Of a stretch of DNA of 61,447 bases, positions 52,940 through 61,447 are shown piece by piece. Every line of letters begins with the position of its first letter. Positions within the stretch are counted from its first letter, which is position 1. This DNA is from SZUA-451 sp034721895 (GTDB taxonomy: Bacteria; Campylobacterota; Campylobacteria; Campylobacterales; Sulfurovaceae): contig JAYEND010000114.1 of assembly GCA_034721895.1 (NCBI GenBank), positions 1-61,447 on the forward strand, in the 5' to 3' direction. The notes under the pieces were generated by a model, which did not search any database, was not told where the DNA came from, and worked only from the letters and a program-made list of their open reading frames with translations. The position numbers were made by a program, and so were the translations under genes.

Positions 52940-54835
52940 ATGGAAAAGTTTGTATATATTGCACTTTTTGCACCGTTAGTCAGTTCTCTTTTCGCTGCTC
53001 TCTTTGGGATGAGCCCGAGAAAGACATTTGTAGGAATTATTGCTTCAGCATTGTTGGCAGTTTCCTTTATAGCATCTGCCATACTGGCAATGTTTATCTA
53101 TCAAACAGGAGGATCGATCCATGTAACCATGATGGAGTGGATCGGAGCCGGTGATCTGCTGATACCATTTGGATTTATTGTTGATCAGGTCAGTGTAACG
53201 ATGATGACAGTTGTGACACTGGTTTCCACTGTCGTTCATGTTTATTCGATCGGATACATGGATCATGATAAGAGTTTCAACCGATTCTTCTCCTATTTAT
53301 CGGCGTTTGTTTTCTCAATGTTGGTTCTTGTCATGAGTGATAACTTTGCCGGACTCTTTATCGGATGGGAAGGGGTTGGAGTCTGTTCATGGCTTTTGAT
53401 CGGATTCTGGTATCAGAAACCGGATGTTTCTTTCGAAGAGAATCCCTCCATTTCTCCTTCATGGGCAGCCAATGAAGCATTTATCGTAAACCGTATTGCT
53501 GACCTTGGAATGCTGATCGGTATCTTTATCCTTTACTGGAACACAGGTTCTCTGCAGTATGATGTTGTTTTTGCCGAAATCCCCTATTTGAGTGAAGGGA
53601 TATTGACTGCAGCTGCGATCGCACTCTTTATCGGAGCAATGGGTAAATCGGCACAGTTTCCGCTCCATACCTGGCTGACAGATGCGATGGAAGGACCTAC
53701 ACCGGTTTCTGCACTGATCCACGCCGCGACGATGGTTACGGCGGGGGTCTTCCTGGTGATCAGAGCTAATCCGATCTTTATGGTGACACCTGAAGTCAGT
53801 TACTTTATTGCGGCATTGGGTACTTTTGTTGCTATCTTTGCTGCTTCGATGGCACTGGTCAACAGAGATCTGAAACGTATTATCGCCTTCTCGACACTTT
53901 CACAACTGGGATATATGTTCGCTGCCGCAGGTTTGGGTGCTTATTGGATCGCACTCTTCCACCTGGCGGCGCACGCCTTCTTTAAAGCACTTCTCTTTCT
54001 GGGTGCCGGTAATGTTATGCATGCGATGGATGATGAACTGGATATTTTCAAGATGGGCGGTTTGAAGAAATCGATGAAATGGACTTATCTCTATATGGGT
54101 GTTGCTTCTTTGGCACTGGCAGGAATCCCGCCGCTGGCAGGGTTCTTCTCCAAAGATGCCATTATCGAAACGGCCTTCAATGAGGGGACATTGATTCTCT
54201 GGGCAATTCTTGTTATCACTGCGGGACTGACAGCGTTCTACAGCTTCAGACAAGTCTTCCTGACATTCGATGGGGACGAACGCTATAAAGCGTTCGGTAT
54301 TCATCCGCATGAGATGTATAAATTCGTACTTGTGGCTATGTCACCACTAGCCATCCTGGCTATAATTGCAGGATTCTTTCAGGGTTCTTTTCATACATTT
54401 GTCACCGAGTTGCTTCCAAATTATGAGATGAGTGAGCATACGCATCATCTCATATGGGTACTTGGCGGTATTGTGCTGTTGTTTGCGGTTGGCGGTATCG
54501 CACTTGCATGGAAGATGTATGGAAAAGGCTTGAAACGAAACGAAAAACTTGAAAATAGTTTTGTTTATAGACTGCTGAAAAATCAGTACTATATTCCTCA
54601 GTTTTATGCGGAATATATCTCCAAACCGTACGCTATGATCTCGGAGATGTTGTATGTGTCAGTCGATATGAAGATTATTGATGCAACGGTAGACGGAATT
54701 GCCAATCTCTTTTATAAAGGCGGAGACAAAACAAGACACATGGAGACCGGTAACCTTTCAAATTATTTGAATTGGATGGCTGTCGGTACCATTGTATTAT
54801 TGATCGCCGCGGTAATCTCAGCGGCAATAGGTTAA
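52940..54835 (+). CDS. nuoL: NADH-quinone oxidoreductase subunit L
   Basis: About 631-residue distal proton-pumping subunit. FIGWEGVGVCSWLLIGFWY, GAMGKSAQFPLHTWLTDAMEGPTPVSALIHAATMV and LKRIIAFSTLSQLGYMF are the antiporter-family signatures. It ends in the lateral helix and final transmembrane segment. ATG 52940 is used; GTG 52937 overlaps the nuoK stop. Confidence 0.97.
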   Translation: MEKFVYIALFAPLVSSLFAALFGMSPRKTFVGIIASALLAVSFIASAILAMFIYQTGGSIHVTMMEWIGAGDLLIPFGFIVDQVSVTMMTVVTLVSTVVHVYSIGYMDHDKSFNRFFSYLSAFVFSMLVLVMSDNFAGLFIGWEGVGVCSWLLIGFWYQKPDVSFEENPSISPSWAANEAFIVNRIADLGMLIGIFILYWNTGSLQYDVVFAEIPYLSEGILTAAAIALFIGAMGKSAQFPLHTWLTDAMEGPTPVSALIHAATMVTAGVFLVIRANPIFMVTPEVSYFIAALGTFVAIFAASMALVNRDLKRIIAFSTLSQLGYMFAAAGLGAYWIALFHLAAHAFFKALLFLGAGNVMHAMDDELDIFKMGGLKKSMKWTYLYMGVASLALAGIPPLAGFFSKDAIIETAFNEGTLILWAILVITAGLTAFYSFRQVFLTFDGDERYKAFGIHPHEMYKFVLVAMSPLAILAIIAGFFQGSFHTFVTELLPNYEMSEHTHHLIWVLGGIVLLFAVGGIALAWKMYGKGLKRNEKLENSFVYRLLKNQYYIPQFYAEYISKPYAMISEMLYVSVDMKIIDATVDGIANLFYKGGDKTRHMETGNLSNYLNWMAVGTIVLLIAAVISAAIG

Positions 54836-54846
54836 GGAGCAGGTAG

Positions 54847-56373
54847 ATGGATAATATTTTAAGTGTTTTAATATTCTTTCCGGCAGTCGCAGGATTGTTG
54901 GGCTTTGTTGTAGATAAAAACAGTGCCAGAGTCTATGGTATCAGTGTGGCAGCAGTTGAACTCCTGCTTGCAATCTGGCTGTGGGTCAGTTTTGACGGCA
55001 GCAATGCAGGGATGCAGTTCGTAGAACTGATTCCGCTTGTTCCTGATTTTGGTATTAACTATTACCTGGGTGTCGATGGGATCAGTCTGTTCATTGTAGT
55101 GATGGCTGCTCTGATGACACTGCTGGGTATGATCGGTATGACTATCGAGAAAGATATCAAGAACATGATCATTTCACTTCTTTTCCTTGAGATGACAATG
55201 ATCGGTGTTTTTGTTACGCTGGATGCGATCGTATTCTATCTCTTTTGGGAACTTTCACTGGTACCGATGCTCTATATCATTGGTGCATGGGGTGGTCCGT
55301 TGAGAATCTATGCTTCGATCAAGTTCTTCCTCTACACCTTTACGGGGTCACTGATCATGCTGGTGGGGATGCTCTTCATGGCATTTCTTTACCACAGCAT
55401 ATCGGGTGTATGGAGCTTCTCGATCACTGACTGGTATGCGCTGGTATTGCCGGCAAATTATCAGATCTGGCTCTTCCTGGCGTTCTTTATCGGGTTTGCG
55501 ATCAAAGTGCCGATGTTCCCGTTCCATACCTGGTTGCCTTATGCACACGGACAGGCACCAACGATCGGTTCGGTTATCCTTGCAGCAGTCCTGCTGAAGA
55601 TGGGTACTTATGGTTTTGTCAGATTTTCACTGCCGCTCTTCCCGGATGCTTCGGTGGCGATGATCATGCCGATCGCCATACTTTCTGTGATCATGATTAT
55701 CTATACGGCGATGGTCGCTTATGCACAGAAAGATATGAAACAGGTGATCGCATATTCCTCAGTGTCGCACATGGGTGTGATCGTACTGGGAACATTTGCA
55801 ATGAATGCTGAAGCTATCAGCGGTTCGATCTTCATGATGCTTTCACATGGTCTTGTCTCCGGCGCACTCTTTATGTTGGTGGGCGTGATCTATGATCGCC
55901 GTCATACCAAACTGATGAGTGAATTTGGCGGCTTGGCAAGTGTGATGCCGAAATATGCTGTGATCTTCGGGATTATGCTGATGGCGTCAGTCGGATTGCC
56001 GTTAACAATGGGATTTGTTGGTGAATTCCTTGTGCTCCTTGGTTTTTACAAGGTTTCGCCTATGGTGACTATCCTTGCAGGTACTTCGATCATCGTGGGT
56101 GCTATCTATATGCTCTCTCTTTACAAGAAGAGCTTCTTTGGGCCGGTTACCAATGAAGAGAATAAAAATTTGCCTGATCTTGATAGCAGAGAGTTGGCTT
56201 CCCTGGTTCCTCTGGTTGCGATTGTTATCTGGCTGGGGATTTACCCCAAGCCGATTCTTGCTCCGATCGACAACAGTGTCAAAGCACTTGTAAATTTCAT
56301 GCATGAAAAAGCACAGACACCGGAAGCCAAGGAAACTATCATTGTGAGCAAAAATATGAAGGAGGCACAATAA
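54847..56373 (+). CDS. nuoM: NADH-quinone oxidoreductase subunit M
   Basis: 508-residue proton-pumping subunit. FLEMTMIGVFVTLDAIVFYLFWELSLVPMLYIIG contains the conserved Glu, followed by KVPMFPFHTWLPYAHGQAPTIGSVILA and DMKQVIAYSSVSHMG. Stop overlaps the nuoN start by one base (TAATG). Confidence 0.97.
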   Translation: MDNILSVLIFFPAVAGLLGFVVDKNSARVYGISVAAVELLLAIWLWVSFDGSNAGMQFVELIPLVPDFGINYYLGVDGISLFIVVMAALMTLLGMIGMTIEKDIKNMIISLLFLEMTMIGVFVTLDAIVFYLFWELSLVPMLYIIGAWGGPLRIYASIKFFLYTFTGSLIMLVGMLFMAFLYHSISGVWSFSITDWYALVLPANYQIWLFLAFFIGFAIKVPMFPFHTWLPYAHGQAPTIGSVILAAVLLKMGTYGFVRFSLPLFPDASVAMIMPIAILSVIMIIYTAMVAYAQKDMKQVIAYSSVSHMGVIVLGTFAMNAEAISGSIFMMLSHGLVSGALFMLVGVIYDRRHTKLMSEFGGLASVMPKYAVIFGIMLMASVGLPLTMGFVGEFLVLLGFYKVSPMVTILAGTSIIVGAIYMLSLYKKSFFGPVTNEENKNLPDLDSRELASLVPLVAIVIWLGIYPKPILAPIDNSVKALVNFMHEKAQTPEAKETIIVSKNMKEAQ

Positions 56374-57863
56374 TGTTAGAGCCAATTAGTGTAAGTTTAG
56401 CTTCCCTGAATCTGGTCACACTGGCACCGATGCTGATCGCGATTGTGGGCGGGTTGATCATTTTGATTATCGATCTGATAAAAGGGGACCTTCATAAATC
56501 ACTCTATGTGATGTTGACGATCCTGATCCTCTTTGTAGATTTTGGATCTGTAATGGGCCTGAATGTAAATGAGCGGGGATTTTTTGATGTTATGCTCATC
56601 GATGGTATAGCAATTATTTCACAGTTGCTAATATTGGCAGCATCGATGCTTTTTATTCCTTTGGCATTGACATCGAAGAGATTTCATGAGTACTCCTATG
56701 CGGAGTTCTTTGCTCTGTTCCTATTTATGATCGCAGGCTTCCAGTTTATGGTGGCGAGTGATAACCTGATCCTGATCTTTGTCGGGATCGAGACGGCATC
56801 ACTCTCTCTCTATACATTGATCGCCCTGCATAACAGAAGCAACTCCTATGAAGCTGCCGTCAAATACTTTACTATGGGTGCTTTGGCAGCAGGTTTCTAT
56901 GTGATGGGTTCAGCTGTGATTTATGCTTTGACGGGCAGTGTAGAACTCTATCAGGTAGCTGATGTTCTGCAGAGCAGGATCGCTGAACCGGCGGTAATGG
57001 TAGCGATCCTTGGAGGATCAGTTCTGCTGTTGGCTGCTTTTGCTTTCAAGCTTTCACTCTTCCCGTTCCATACCTGGACACCGGACGTTTACGAGGGAGC
57101 CAGTGCACCGCTTGCAGGATATATGTCTGTTGTGCCTAAGGTTGCAGCCTTTGTCGTGGCGATGCGTATCTTCGGTATGTATATCGATCTGGGAATAGAA
57201 TGGGTGAGAATCGCTATCCTAGTATTGGCTGTCTTGACAATGACACTGGCCAATATGATGGCATTGGTACAGGAAGATGTCAAACGTATGCTGGCATACA
57301 GCTCTATTTCTCATGCCGGATTTGTTATGGCAGCGATCGCGCTGGATACAACGAAGGGAAATACAGGGGTCTTCCTCTATTATTCACTCTTTATGTTCAC
57401 GAATCTTGGTGCCTTTGCAATGCTCTGGATCAGTCGGCATAAAAATAGAGTATTTCATGAACGATATGACCATCCGTATGAAAAGTTTGCGGGTCTGATC
57501 AAAATCAAGCCGATGGCTGCCGTGATCATGGCGCTCTTTATGCTTTCTTTAGCCGGAGTACCTCCTTTCTCTGTCTTCTGGGGCAAAATCTATATCATGA
57601 GCGCAGCGGTTGACGCAGGATATATTTGGCTGGCAGTAGTGATGGGACTCAACTCCGCGATCGCAGCCTACTATTATTTGAAGTTGATCGTTTATATGTT
57701 CCTTATGGATCCTACAGATAATGACGGTACGGTCAATTACAATCTTGCCAAACCTTTGGTCACAATAGTCGGGATTGCTGTTGCAGCAACTGTTGGTTCT
57801 GTATTCTTTATGCAGCCGCTGGTCTCATATATTTTCTATATGGTGAGTGCAAGCGGATATTAA
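56373..57863 (+). CDS. nuoN: NADH-quinone oxidoreductase subunit N
   Basis: 496-residue proton-pumping subunit and last gene of the operon. IFVGIETASLSLYTLIALH, KLSLFPFHTWTPDVYEGASAPLAGYMSVVPKVA and DVKRMLAYSSISHAGFVM are diagnostic. GGAGG precedes the start, inside nuoM. A hairpin follows the stop. Confidence 0.97.
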   Translation: MLEPISVSLASLNLVTLAPMLIAIVGGLIILIIDLIKGDLHKSLYVMLTILILFVDFGSVMGLNVNERGFFDVMLIDGIAIISQLLILAASMLFIPLALTSKRFHEYSYAEFFALFLFMIAGFQFMVASDNLILIFVGIETASLSLYTLIALHNRSNSYEAAVKYFTMGALAAGFYVMGSAVIYALTGSVELYQVADVLQSRIAEPAVMVAILGGSVLLLAAFAFKLSLFPFHTWTPDVYEGASAPLAGYMSVVPKVAAFVVAMRIFGMYIDLGIEWVRIAILVLAVLTMTLANMMALVQEDVKRMLAYSSISHAGFVMAAIALDTTKGNTGVFLYYSLFMFTNLGAFAMLWISRHKNRVFHERYDHPYEKFAGLIKIKPMAAVIMALFMLSLAGVPPFSVFWGKIYIMSAAVDAGYIWLAVVMGLNSAIAAYYYLKLIVYMFLMDPTDNDGTVNYNLAKPLVTIVGIAVAATVGSVFFMQPLVSYIFYMVSASGY

Positions 57864-57872
57864 TTCGTCAGA

Positions 57873-57891
57873 GAAGGGGCTTTGCTCCTTC
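57873..57891. terminator. hairpin between nuoN and the converging miaA
   Basis: GAAGGGGC (57873-57880), loop TTT, GCTCCTTC (57884-57891), pairing with one G-T wobble. It sits between converging genes and could serve nuoN. The following T content is low, so termination strength is uncertain. Confidence 0.5.
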
Positions 57892-57899
57892 CTGCCCGA

Positions 57900-58811
57900 C
57901 TACTTCAAAATATCTTCCATAATTCTTTTTTTCAAACTTTCAAGATCGAGTGAAACAAGATCCTCAAACTGGGATTTGTTAAATGTTGTCTGTCTTTTGG
58001 CCAATCTGGCGGTATTGGCAGTAATCTTTTCTATCAATGTATTCTTATTATATTTCCCATCCAGATAATCGAGTGTTTCCCTGATCCCGATGGCTTTCAT
58101 ACAGTTGGGCACACGTGAATATTTACGCTCCAGATAAGAAATTTCATTGATCAGTCCGTCATTGAGCATCTGCTCTGTACGTTTTGCAATGCAATCACGC
58201 AAAACTCCTTTGTCTGTAACAATACGATAGAGAGGGAGCTGTTCCCGGATTGTTGGCAGAGGCGGATTTTTCTCAAAGTATCGAGAGGGTCTTTCCCCTG
58301 TTGCCAGGAGAATGCCCAGTGCCTTTTCGATTCGATAGCTGTCATTCTTCTCGATACGTTTCATGTACTCTGCATCAAGATCTGTAAGCATACGGTAGGC
58401 TTGCTCCATATCAGACATTTCATTTTGGATATTTTGTATGAGAGATGGGTTCAAAGGAGGCAAAGGAGATATTCCGTCGATCAGACTCTTGAGGTAAAAA
58501 CCGGTTCCTCCGACAATAATAAGATTTTTATTTTCAGTCCGGGCTTTTTCAAAAACCGTCCGGTAAAGTTTCGTAAAAACTGTTACATCGAAAGGCTCAT
58601 CGGGATAGATGGTATCAATACCATAGTGCGGAATATCCTCCCTCTCTTTGAGGGAAGGTTTGGCGGAGACAATATCGATCTCTTTGTAGACAGAGAGCGA
58701 GTCCAAAGAGAGGATGAGGGCATTCCACTCTTTTGCAATAGTGACAGCAAGATTGCTTTTTCCTGATGCAGTAGGGCCGATAATGGCAAGTTGTCTGGTC
58801 TCTTTGTTCAT
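57900..58811 (-). CDS. miaA: tRNA dimethylallyltransferase (MiaA)
   Basis: Adds a dimethylallyl group to A37 of tRNAs reading UNN codons. About 303 residues from ATG 58811 (ATG 58823 is an alternative). P-loop IIGPTASGKSNLAVTIA, LSLDSLSVYKEIDI with the catalytic Asp, PHYGIDTIYPDEPF, VGGTGFYLKSL and YAKRQTTF-like LAKRQTTFNK are all present. Confidence 0.96.
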   Translation of the reverse strand: MNKETRQLAIIGPTASGKSNLAVTIAKEWNALILSLDSLSVYKEIDIVSAKPSLKEREDIPHYGIDTIYPDEPFDVTVFTKLYRTVFEKARTENKNLIIVGGTGFYLKSLIDGISPLPPLNPSLIQNIQNEMSDMEQAYRMLTDLDAEYMKRIEKNDSYRIEKALGILLATGERPSRYFEKNPPLPTIREQLPLYRIVTDKGVLRDCIAKRTEQMLNDGLINEISYLERKYSRVPNCMKAIGIRETLDYLDGKYNKNTLIEKITANTARLAKRQTTFNKSQFEDLVSLDLESLKKRIMEDILK

Positions 58812-58835
58812 GAGCGTAATCATACCACAGTCAGT

Positions 58836-58856
58836 GTTAAGCGTTAAGTGTTAAGC
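58836..58856. repeat. three tandem heptamers GTTAAGY
   Basis: GTTAAGC-GTTAAGT-GTTAAGC between the divergent miaA and pssA starts. It could be a regulator site or a slippage-prone tract in the shared promoter region. Confidence 0.4.
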
Positions 58857-58890
58857 GGGTAAAATTAGAGAAATAGTTTTTGGGGAAATT

Positions 58891-59451
58891 ATGGATCTTT
58901 TTGACAAAAATAATCGTTTTAATGCTGCCAACCTGATCTCCTTTGGTAATATTTCAGCCGGCATCATTGCTATCTACTTCATTGTGCAGGGTAATTTTTT
59001 TGTTGCTATTGTACTGGCATGGATAGCCGGTGCACTGGATATTGCTGATGGAAAGGTCGCGAGGAAGTATAATCTTTCAACAGAATTTGGTGTACAGCTT
59101 GACAGTTTTGCGGATTTTCTCTCTTTTGTTGTGATGCCTTCCTTCCTGCTTTTTTACGCACTTAGAGGAGAAGGTGAACTGAGCGGAGCGGGGGAAGCGT
59201 TGATCGGTATGATATTTATCTTCTATATCATCAGTGGATTGCGCAGATTGATCGAATTTAATCTAAAAGTCGATGCAGGTAAAGTTTCAAAATATTTTGA
59301 AGGTGTACCGACACCGCTTGGAGCGATACTTCTTTGGATACTCTATCTGCTTTATAGTTACAGTGTGATCAGCAATCCCTATATCATTGCTGCACTGGTT
59401 GTGGTCATTGCCTGGGCGTTGAACAGCAAGCTGAGAATACCGCACCCATGA
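58891..59451 (+). CDS. pssA: CDP-diacylglycerol-serine O-phosphatidyltransferase
   Basis: 186-residue membrane enzyme making phosphatidylserine, precursor of phosphatidylethanolamine. The CDP-alcohol phosphotransferase motif D-x2-DG-x2-AR-x8-G-x3-D-x3-D is complete in the segment from DIADGKVARKY to VQLDSFAD. PSFLLFYALRG, LRRLIEFNLK and FEGVPTPLGAILL are typical of PssA. Several transmembrane helices. A strong terminator follows. Confidence 0.93.
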   Translation: MDLFDKNNRFNAANLISFGNISAGIIAIYFIVQGNFFVAIVLAWIAGALDIADGKVARKYNLSTEFGVQLDSFADFLSFVVMPSFLLFYALRGEGELSGAGEALIGMIFIFYIISGLRRLIEFNLKVDAGKVSKYFEGVPTPLGAILLWILYLLYSYSVISNPYIIAALVVVIAWALNSKLRIPHP

Positions 59452-59484
59452 GAATTAAAAATTAAAAATTAGAAATTTTGGTAG

Positions 59485-59511
59485 GCATTGCTTTGCAATG
59501 CTTTTGTTTTT
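59485..59511 (+). terminator. intrinsic terminator of pssA
   Basis: GCATTGC-TTT-GCAATGC (59485-59501), then TTTTGTTTTT to 59511. Perfect 7-bp stem with a clear T run. Confidence 0.85.
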
Positions 59512-59570
59512 AGAGGGTGGCTGCATTCATCAAAAAGAGTGTCAATATATTAATATGGAGGAATGGAAAA

Positions 59571-60446
59571 TTGAACAGTAAAGAACCGGGACACAATACT
59601 TTATTGGCAAAATTGGGGAATTTTTCAGAACTGGTGATGTTCCAGCACTCTATTTTTTCCCTGCCCTTTATCTTTATCGCGATGTTGGTGGCGGCAGACG
59701 GCTGGTTTGGCTGGAAGCTGCTTTTTCTGGGAGCATTGGCGGCAGTGACTGCCCGCAACTTTGCTATGGGGGTGAACCGCTATCTTGACAGAGATATTGA
59801 TGCGCTCAATCCGCGTACGCAAAACAGGCCTTCGGTTGATGGACGGGTGAGTGAGCGCAGTATGCAGCTCTTTATCGCAGTCAATGCACTGTTGTTTATT
59901 CTGACGGCATATTTTATCAACAATTTAGCCTTGATACTCTCTGTTCCGATTCTGATAGTTTTGGCCGGATATACTTATTTCAAGCGTTTCAGTGCCGCTG
60001 CGCATCTGGTTTTGGGGGTGAGTCTGGGCCTTGCCCCTATCGCCGGTGCGGTAGCCGTCCTGGGGGAGATTCCTCTCTGGTCAATCTATTTGGCGATCGG
60101 GGTGATGTTTTGGGTTGCAGGCTTTGATCTGCTTTACTCTTTGCAGGATATGGAGTTTGATAAAGCGCATGGACTGCATTCGATACCTTCGAAGCTTGGA
60201 GTGAAAAAGACACTGTTTATTTCCGGAGTCTTTCATTTTCTGACCGTTATATTCTGGGGGCTCTTTGTCGCTCCATCCGGAATAGGCAGCTATGGAGTAT
60301 TGGCTGTGATCATCAGTGCGATGCTGCTTGGCTATGAGCACTATCTGGTATCCAAGGATCACAGAAAGATCGACAAGGCCTTCTTCACCGTAAACGGATA
60401 TCTTGGATTTGTCTTTTTGGCCTTGATCATTATAGGAGTATCTTGA
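59571..60446 (+). CDS. UbiA-family prenyltransferase, probable MqnP of the futalosine pathway
   Basis: About 291 residues from TTG 59571, chosen because GGAGG lies about nine bases upstream; the longer frame lacks support. A polytopic membrane protein with NRYLDRDIDALNPRTQNRP (the N-x3-D-x3-D prenyl-diphosphate site) and a second Asp-rich motif DLLYSLQDMEFDKAHGLHSIPS. Such proteins are usually annotated as 4-hydroxybenzoate polyprenyltransferase, but in futalosine-pathway bacteria the homologue prenylates 1,4-dihydroxy-6-naphthoate. MqnD in this window supports the latter. Confidence 0.85.
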   Translation: MNSKEPGHNTLLAKLGNFSELVMFQHSIFSLPFIFIAMLVAADGWFGWKLLFLGALAAVTARNFAMGVNRYLDRDIDALNPRTQNRPSVDGRVSERSMQLFIAVNALLFILTAYFINNLALILSVPILIVLAGYTYFKRFSAAAHLVLGVSLGLAPIAGAVAVLGEIPLWSIYLAIGVMFWVAGFDLLYSLQDMEFDKAHGLHSIPSKLGVKKTLFISGVFHFLTVIFWGLFVAPSGIGSYGVLAVIISAMLLGYEHYLVSKDHRKIDKAFFTVNGYLGFVFLALIIIGVS

Positions 60447-60766
60447 TGGAACTTATTCTGACAGGTGTTGTTGTTCTGGCGATAGTTGTTATTTTCTACC
60501 TGCTTAAGCAGCAGCGCGAGTTAAAAAAAGAGATAGCACTTTTGCAGGAGATCACCGAGGTGAGAGAGAAGACGATAGAAAATCTTCAGATACGCGAAAA
60601 AGATACGGAGCCCATAGTGGATCTGCTCACTACGCATGATAAGGTAATAGAGATGTTTGAATCGGGTGAAAGTATCGAATCGATTTCAGAACAGCTGAAG
60701 ATACCGCAGAGCAAAGTAGAGATGACACTCAAATTTGAAAAGATGAAAAAAGATGGTCCACAGTAG
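60446..60766 (+). CDS. small membrane-anchored coiled-coil protein with HTH-like C-terminus
   Basis: A 106-residue protein whose ATG overlaps the prenyltransferase stop (TGATG). One transmembrane segment (about residues 4-19) leads into a coiled coil (QQRELKKEIALLQEITEVREKTIENL), and the C-terminus (MFESGESIESISEQLKIPQSKVEMTLKF) looks like a helix-turn-helix of the DUF6115 type. Function unknown. Confidence 0.7.
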   Translation: MELILTGVVVLAIVVIFYLLKQQRELKKEIALLQEITEVREKTIENLQIREKDTEPIVDLLTTHDKVIEMFESGESIESISEQLKIPQSKVEMTLKFEKMKKDGPQ

Positions 60767-61447
60767 CTGGCAGGAAACTGTCCGCAGTGGCATTGCTGAA
60801 CTTTCCGATTCCTACAGAGACTATCTCGAAGAGGATCAGGACTATTTTCCTTCCAAAGAGAACTGTTTTAATGCCTTCAAAACACTTCCAAAGGAGAGAG
60901 TCCGCTATATCCTTTTCGGGCAGGACCCCTATCCCAGAGAAGAGAGCGCTATCGGTTATGCCTTTATTGACGGAAAAGTAGGAAACATCTTCAGTTCCAG
61001 CGGACTTAGCAAGGAAGTGAACAAGGCAACCAGTCTGAGAAATTTTGTCAAAATGGCACTACTGGCAAGGGGTGACTTGATGCACGAAGAGACATCGCAG
61101 GAAGCCATTGCGGGAGTGGACAAAAGTGCCCTGATTGAGAATATCGGAGAGCTAAAGGATAATTTCGAGCGAAACGGTGTACTGCTTCTCAATACCGCAC
61201 TGGTTTTCAGCACCAAGGCGGAGAGCCGTAAGCATATTAAACTGTGGCAACCATTTATCGAAAAACTGCTTCTGGAGATGCAGGAGGTCAATCCGACGCT
61301 GATCCTGTTCGGTACCCATGCAAAAGCATTGAAAAAAATGAATCACGCGGAGAAGTATCAAACCGTAGAGATCGAGCACCCCTATAATCATAGCTTTATA
61401 TCCAGTCGGGAAGCATTGAAGCTCTTCGGCCCAATGGACCTGCTTGC
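60753..61447 (+). CDS. uracil-DNA glycosylase-like protein, truncated by the window edge
   Basis: Open frame from ATG 60753 to the right edge (231 codons so far), overlapping the previous gene by 14 bases. The motif ILFGQDPYPREESAIGYAF matches the catalytic water-activating GQDPY box of uracil-DNA glycosylases. LLLNTALVF matches the LLLN core, and LILFGTHAKAL with EHPYNHSFISS the final His motif. Two motifs differ from classical Ung: GQDPYP rather than GQDPYH, and HPYNHSF rather than HPSPLS. Predicted to excise uracil or a related base. The 3' end is outside the window. Confidence 0.8.
   Translation, partial: MVHSSWQETVRSGIAELSDSYRDYLEEDQDYFPSKENCFNAFKTLPKERVRYILFGQDPYPREESAIGYAFIDGKVGNIFSSSGLSKEVNKATSLRNFVKMALLARGDLMHEETSQEAIAGVDKSALIENIGELKDNFERNGVLLLNTALVFSTKAESRKHIKLWQPFIEKLLLEMQEVNPTLILFGTHAKALKKMNHAEKYQTVEIEHPYNHSFISSREALKLFGPMDLL

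Overview
The window looks like a chromosomal segment of a Campylobacterota (epsilonproteobacterial) bacterium, most like the Sulfurovum/Sulfurimonas side of the phylum. The evidence is the full nuo operon without a canonical NuoE/NuoF, futalosine-type menaquinone genes (mqnD, a UbiA-family prenyltransferase), the recA-eno-FtsB-like and rnhA-rnc-aroC clusters, short MurB and BioB, a Helicobacter-type Sel1 cysteine-rich protein, and TATAAT-like promoters with weak -35 boxes. Genus is inference; no rRNA is present.

Layout. 1-4000 is accessory-looking: a HEPN-like protein followed by a hairpin that resembles an integron attC site, an AT-rich glutaminyl-tRNA synthetase with a YqeY tail, and about 700 bp of non-coding DNA with hairpins. 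4-7 kb holds thiol peroxidase, two tandem L,D-transpeptidase lipoproteins and small secreted or unknown proteins. 7-24.7 kb is core housekeeping: murB, mqnD, recA, eno, an FtsB-like protein, an acidic repeat protein, a CPA2 antiporter, bioB, a response regulator beside a decayed histidine kinase, topA, rnhB, aroC, rnc, rnhA and a LapB-like TPR protein. A MITE-like element lies at 14.6 kb. 24.8-28 kb carries dnaG (possibly leaderless), a PP-loop/NFACT-R-like protein, a parvulin and tRNA-Ala. 28-33 kb is lower in gene density: MORN and Sel1 repeat proteins, an acyl-CoA ligase and two identical tRNA-Glu genes. 33-39.7 kb has nfo, FadL, a second acyl-CoA ligase, an AAA+ ATPase with a membrane partner, and a membrane-anchored rhodanese.

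39.9-57.9 kb is one complex I operon in the order nuoA-B-C-D-E*-F*-G1-G2-H-I-J-K-L-M-N, and it is the highlight. E* has no cysteines and carries a long Ala/Glu/Lys tail ending in a histone-H1-like basic segment. F* keeps only the helical [4Fe-4S] end of NuoF (with one ligand Cys changed to Gly), fused to a GltD/NfnB-like FAD-NAD(P)H oxidoreductase. The large Fe-S subunit NuoG is present as two tandem, diverged copies. Together this suggests a complex I whose electron-input arm was rebuilt, possibly for NADPH or another donor and possibly for reverse electron flow. That function is inference.

57.9-61.4 kb holds miaA, pssA, a UbiA-family (MqnP-like) prenyltransferase, a small membrane coiled-coil protein and a uracil-DNA glycosylase-like gene that runs off the right edge.
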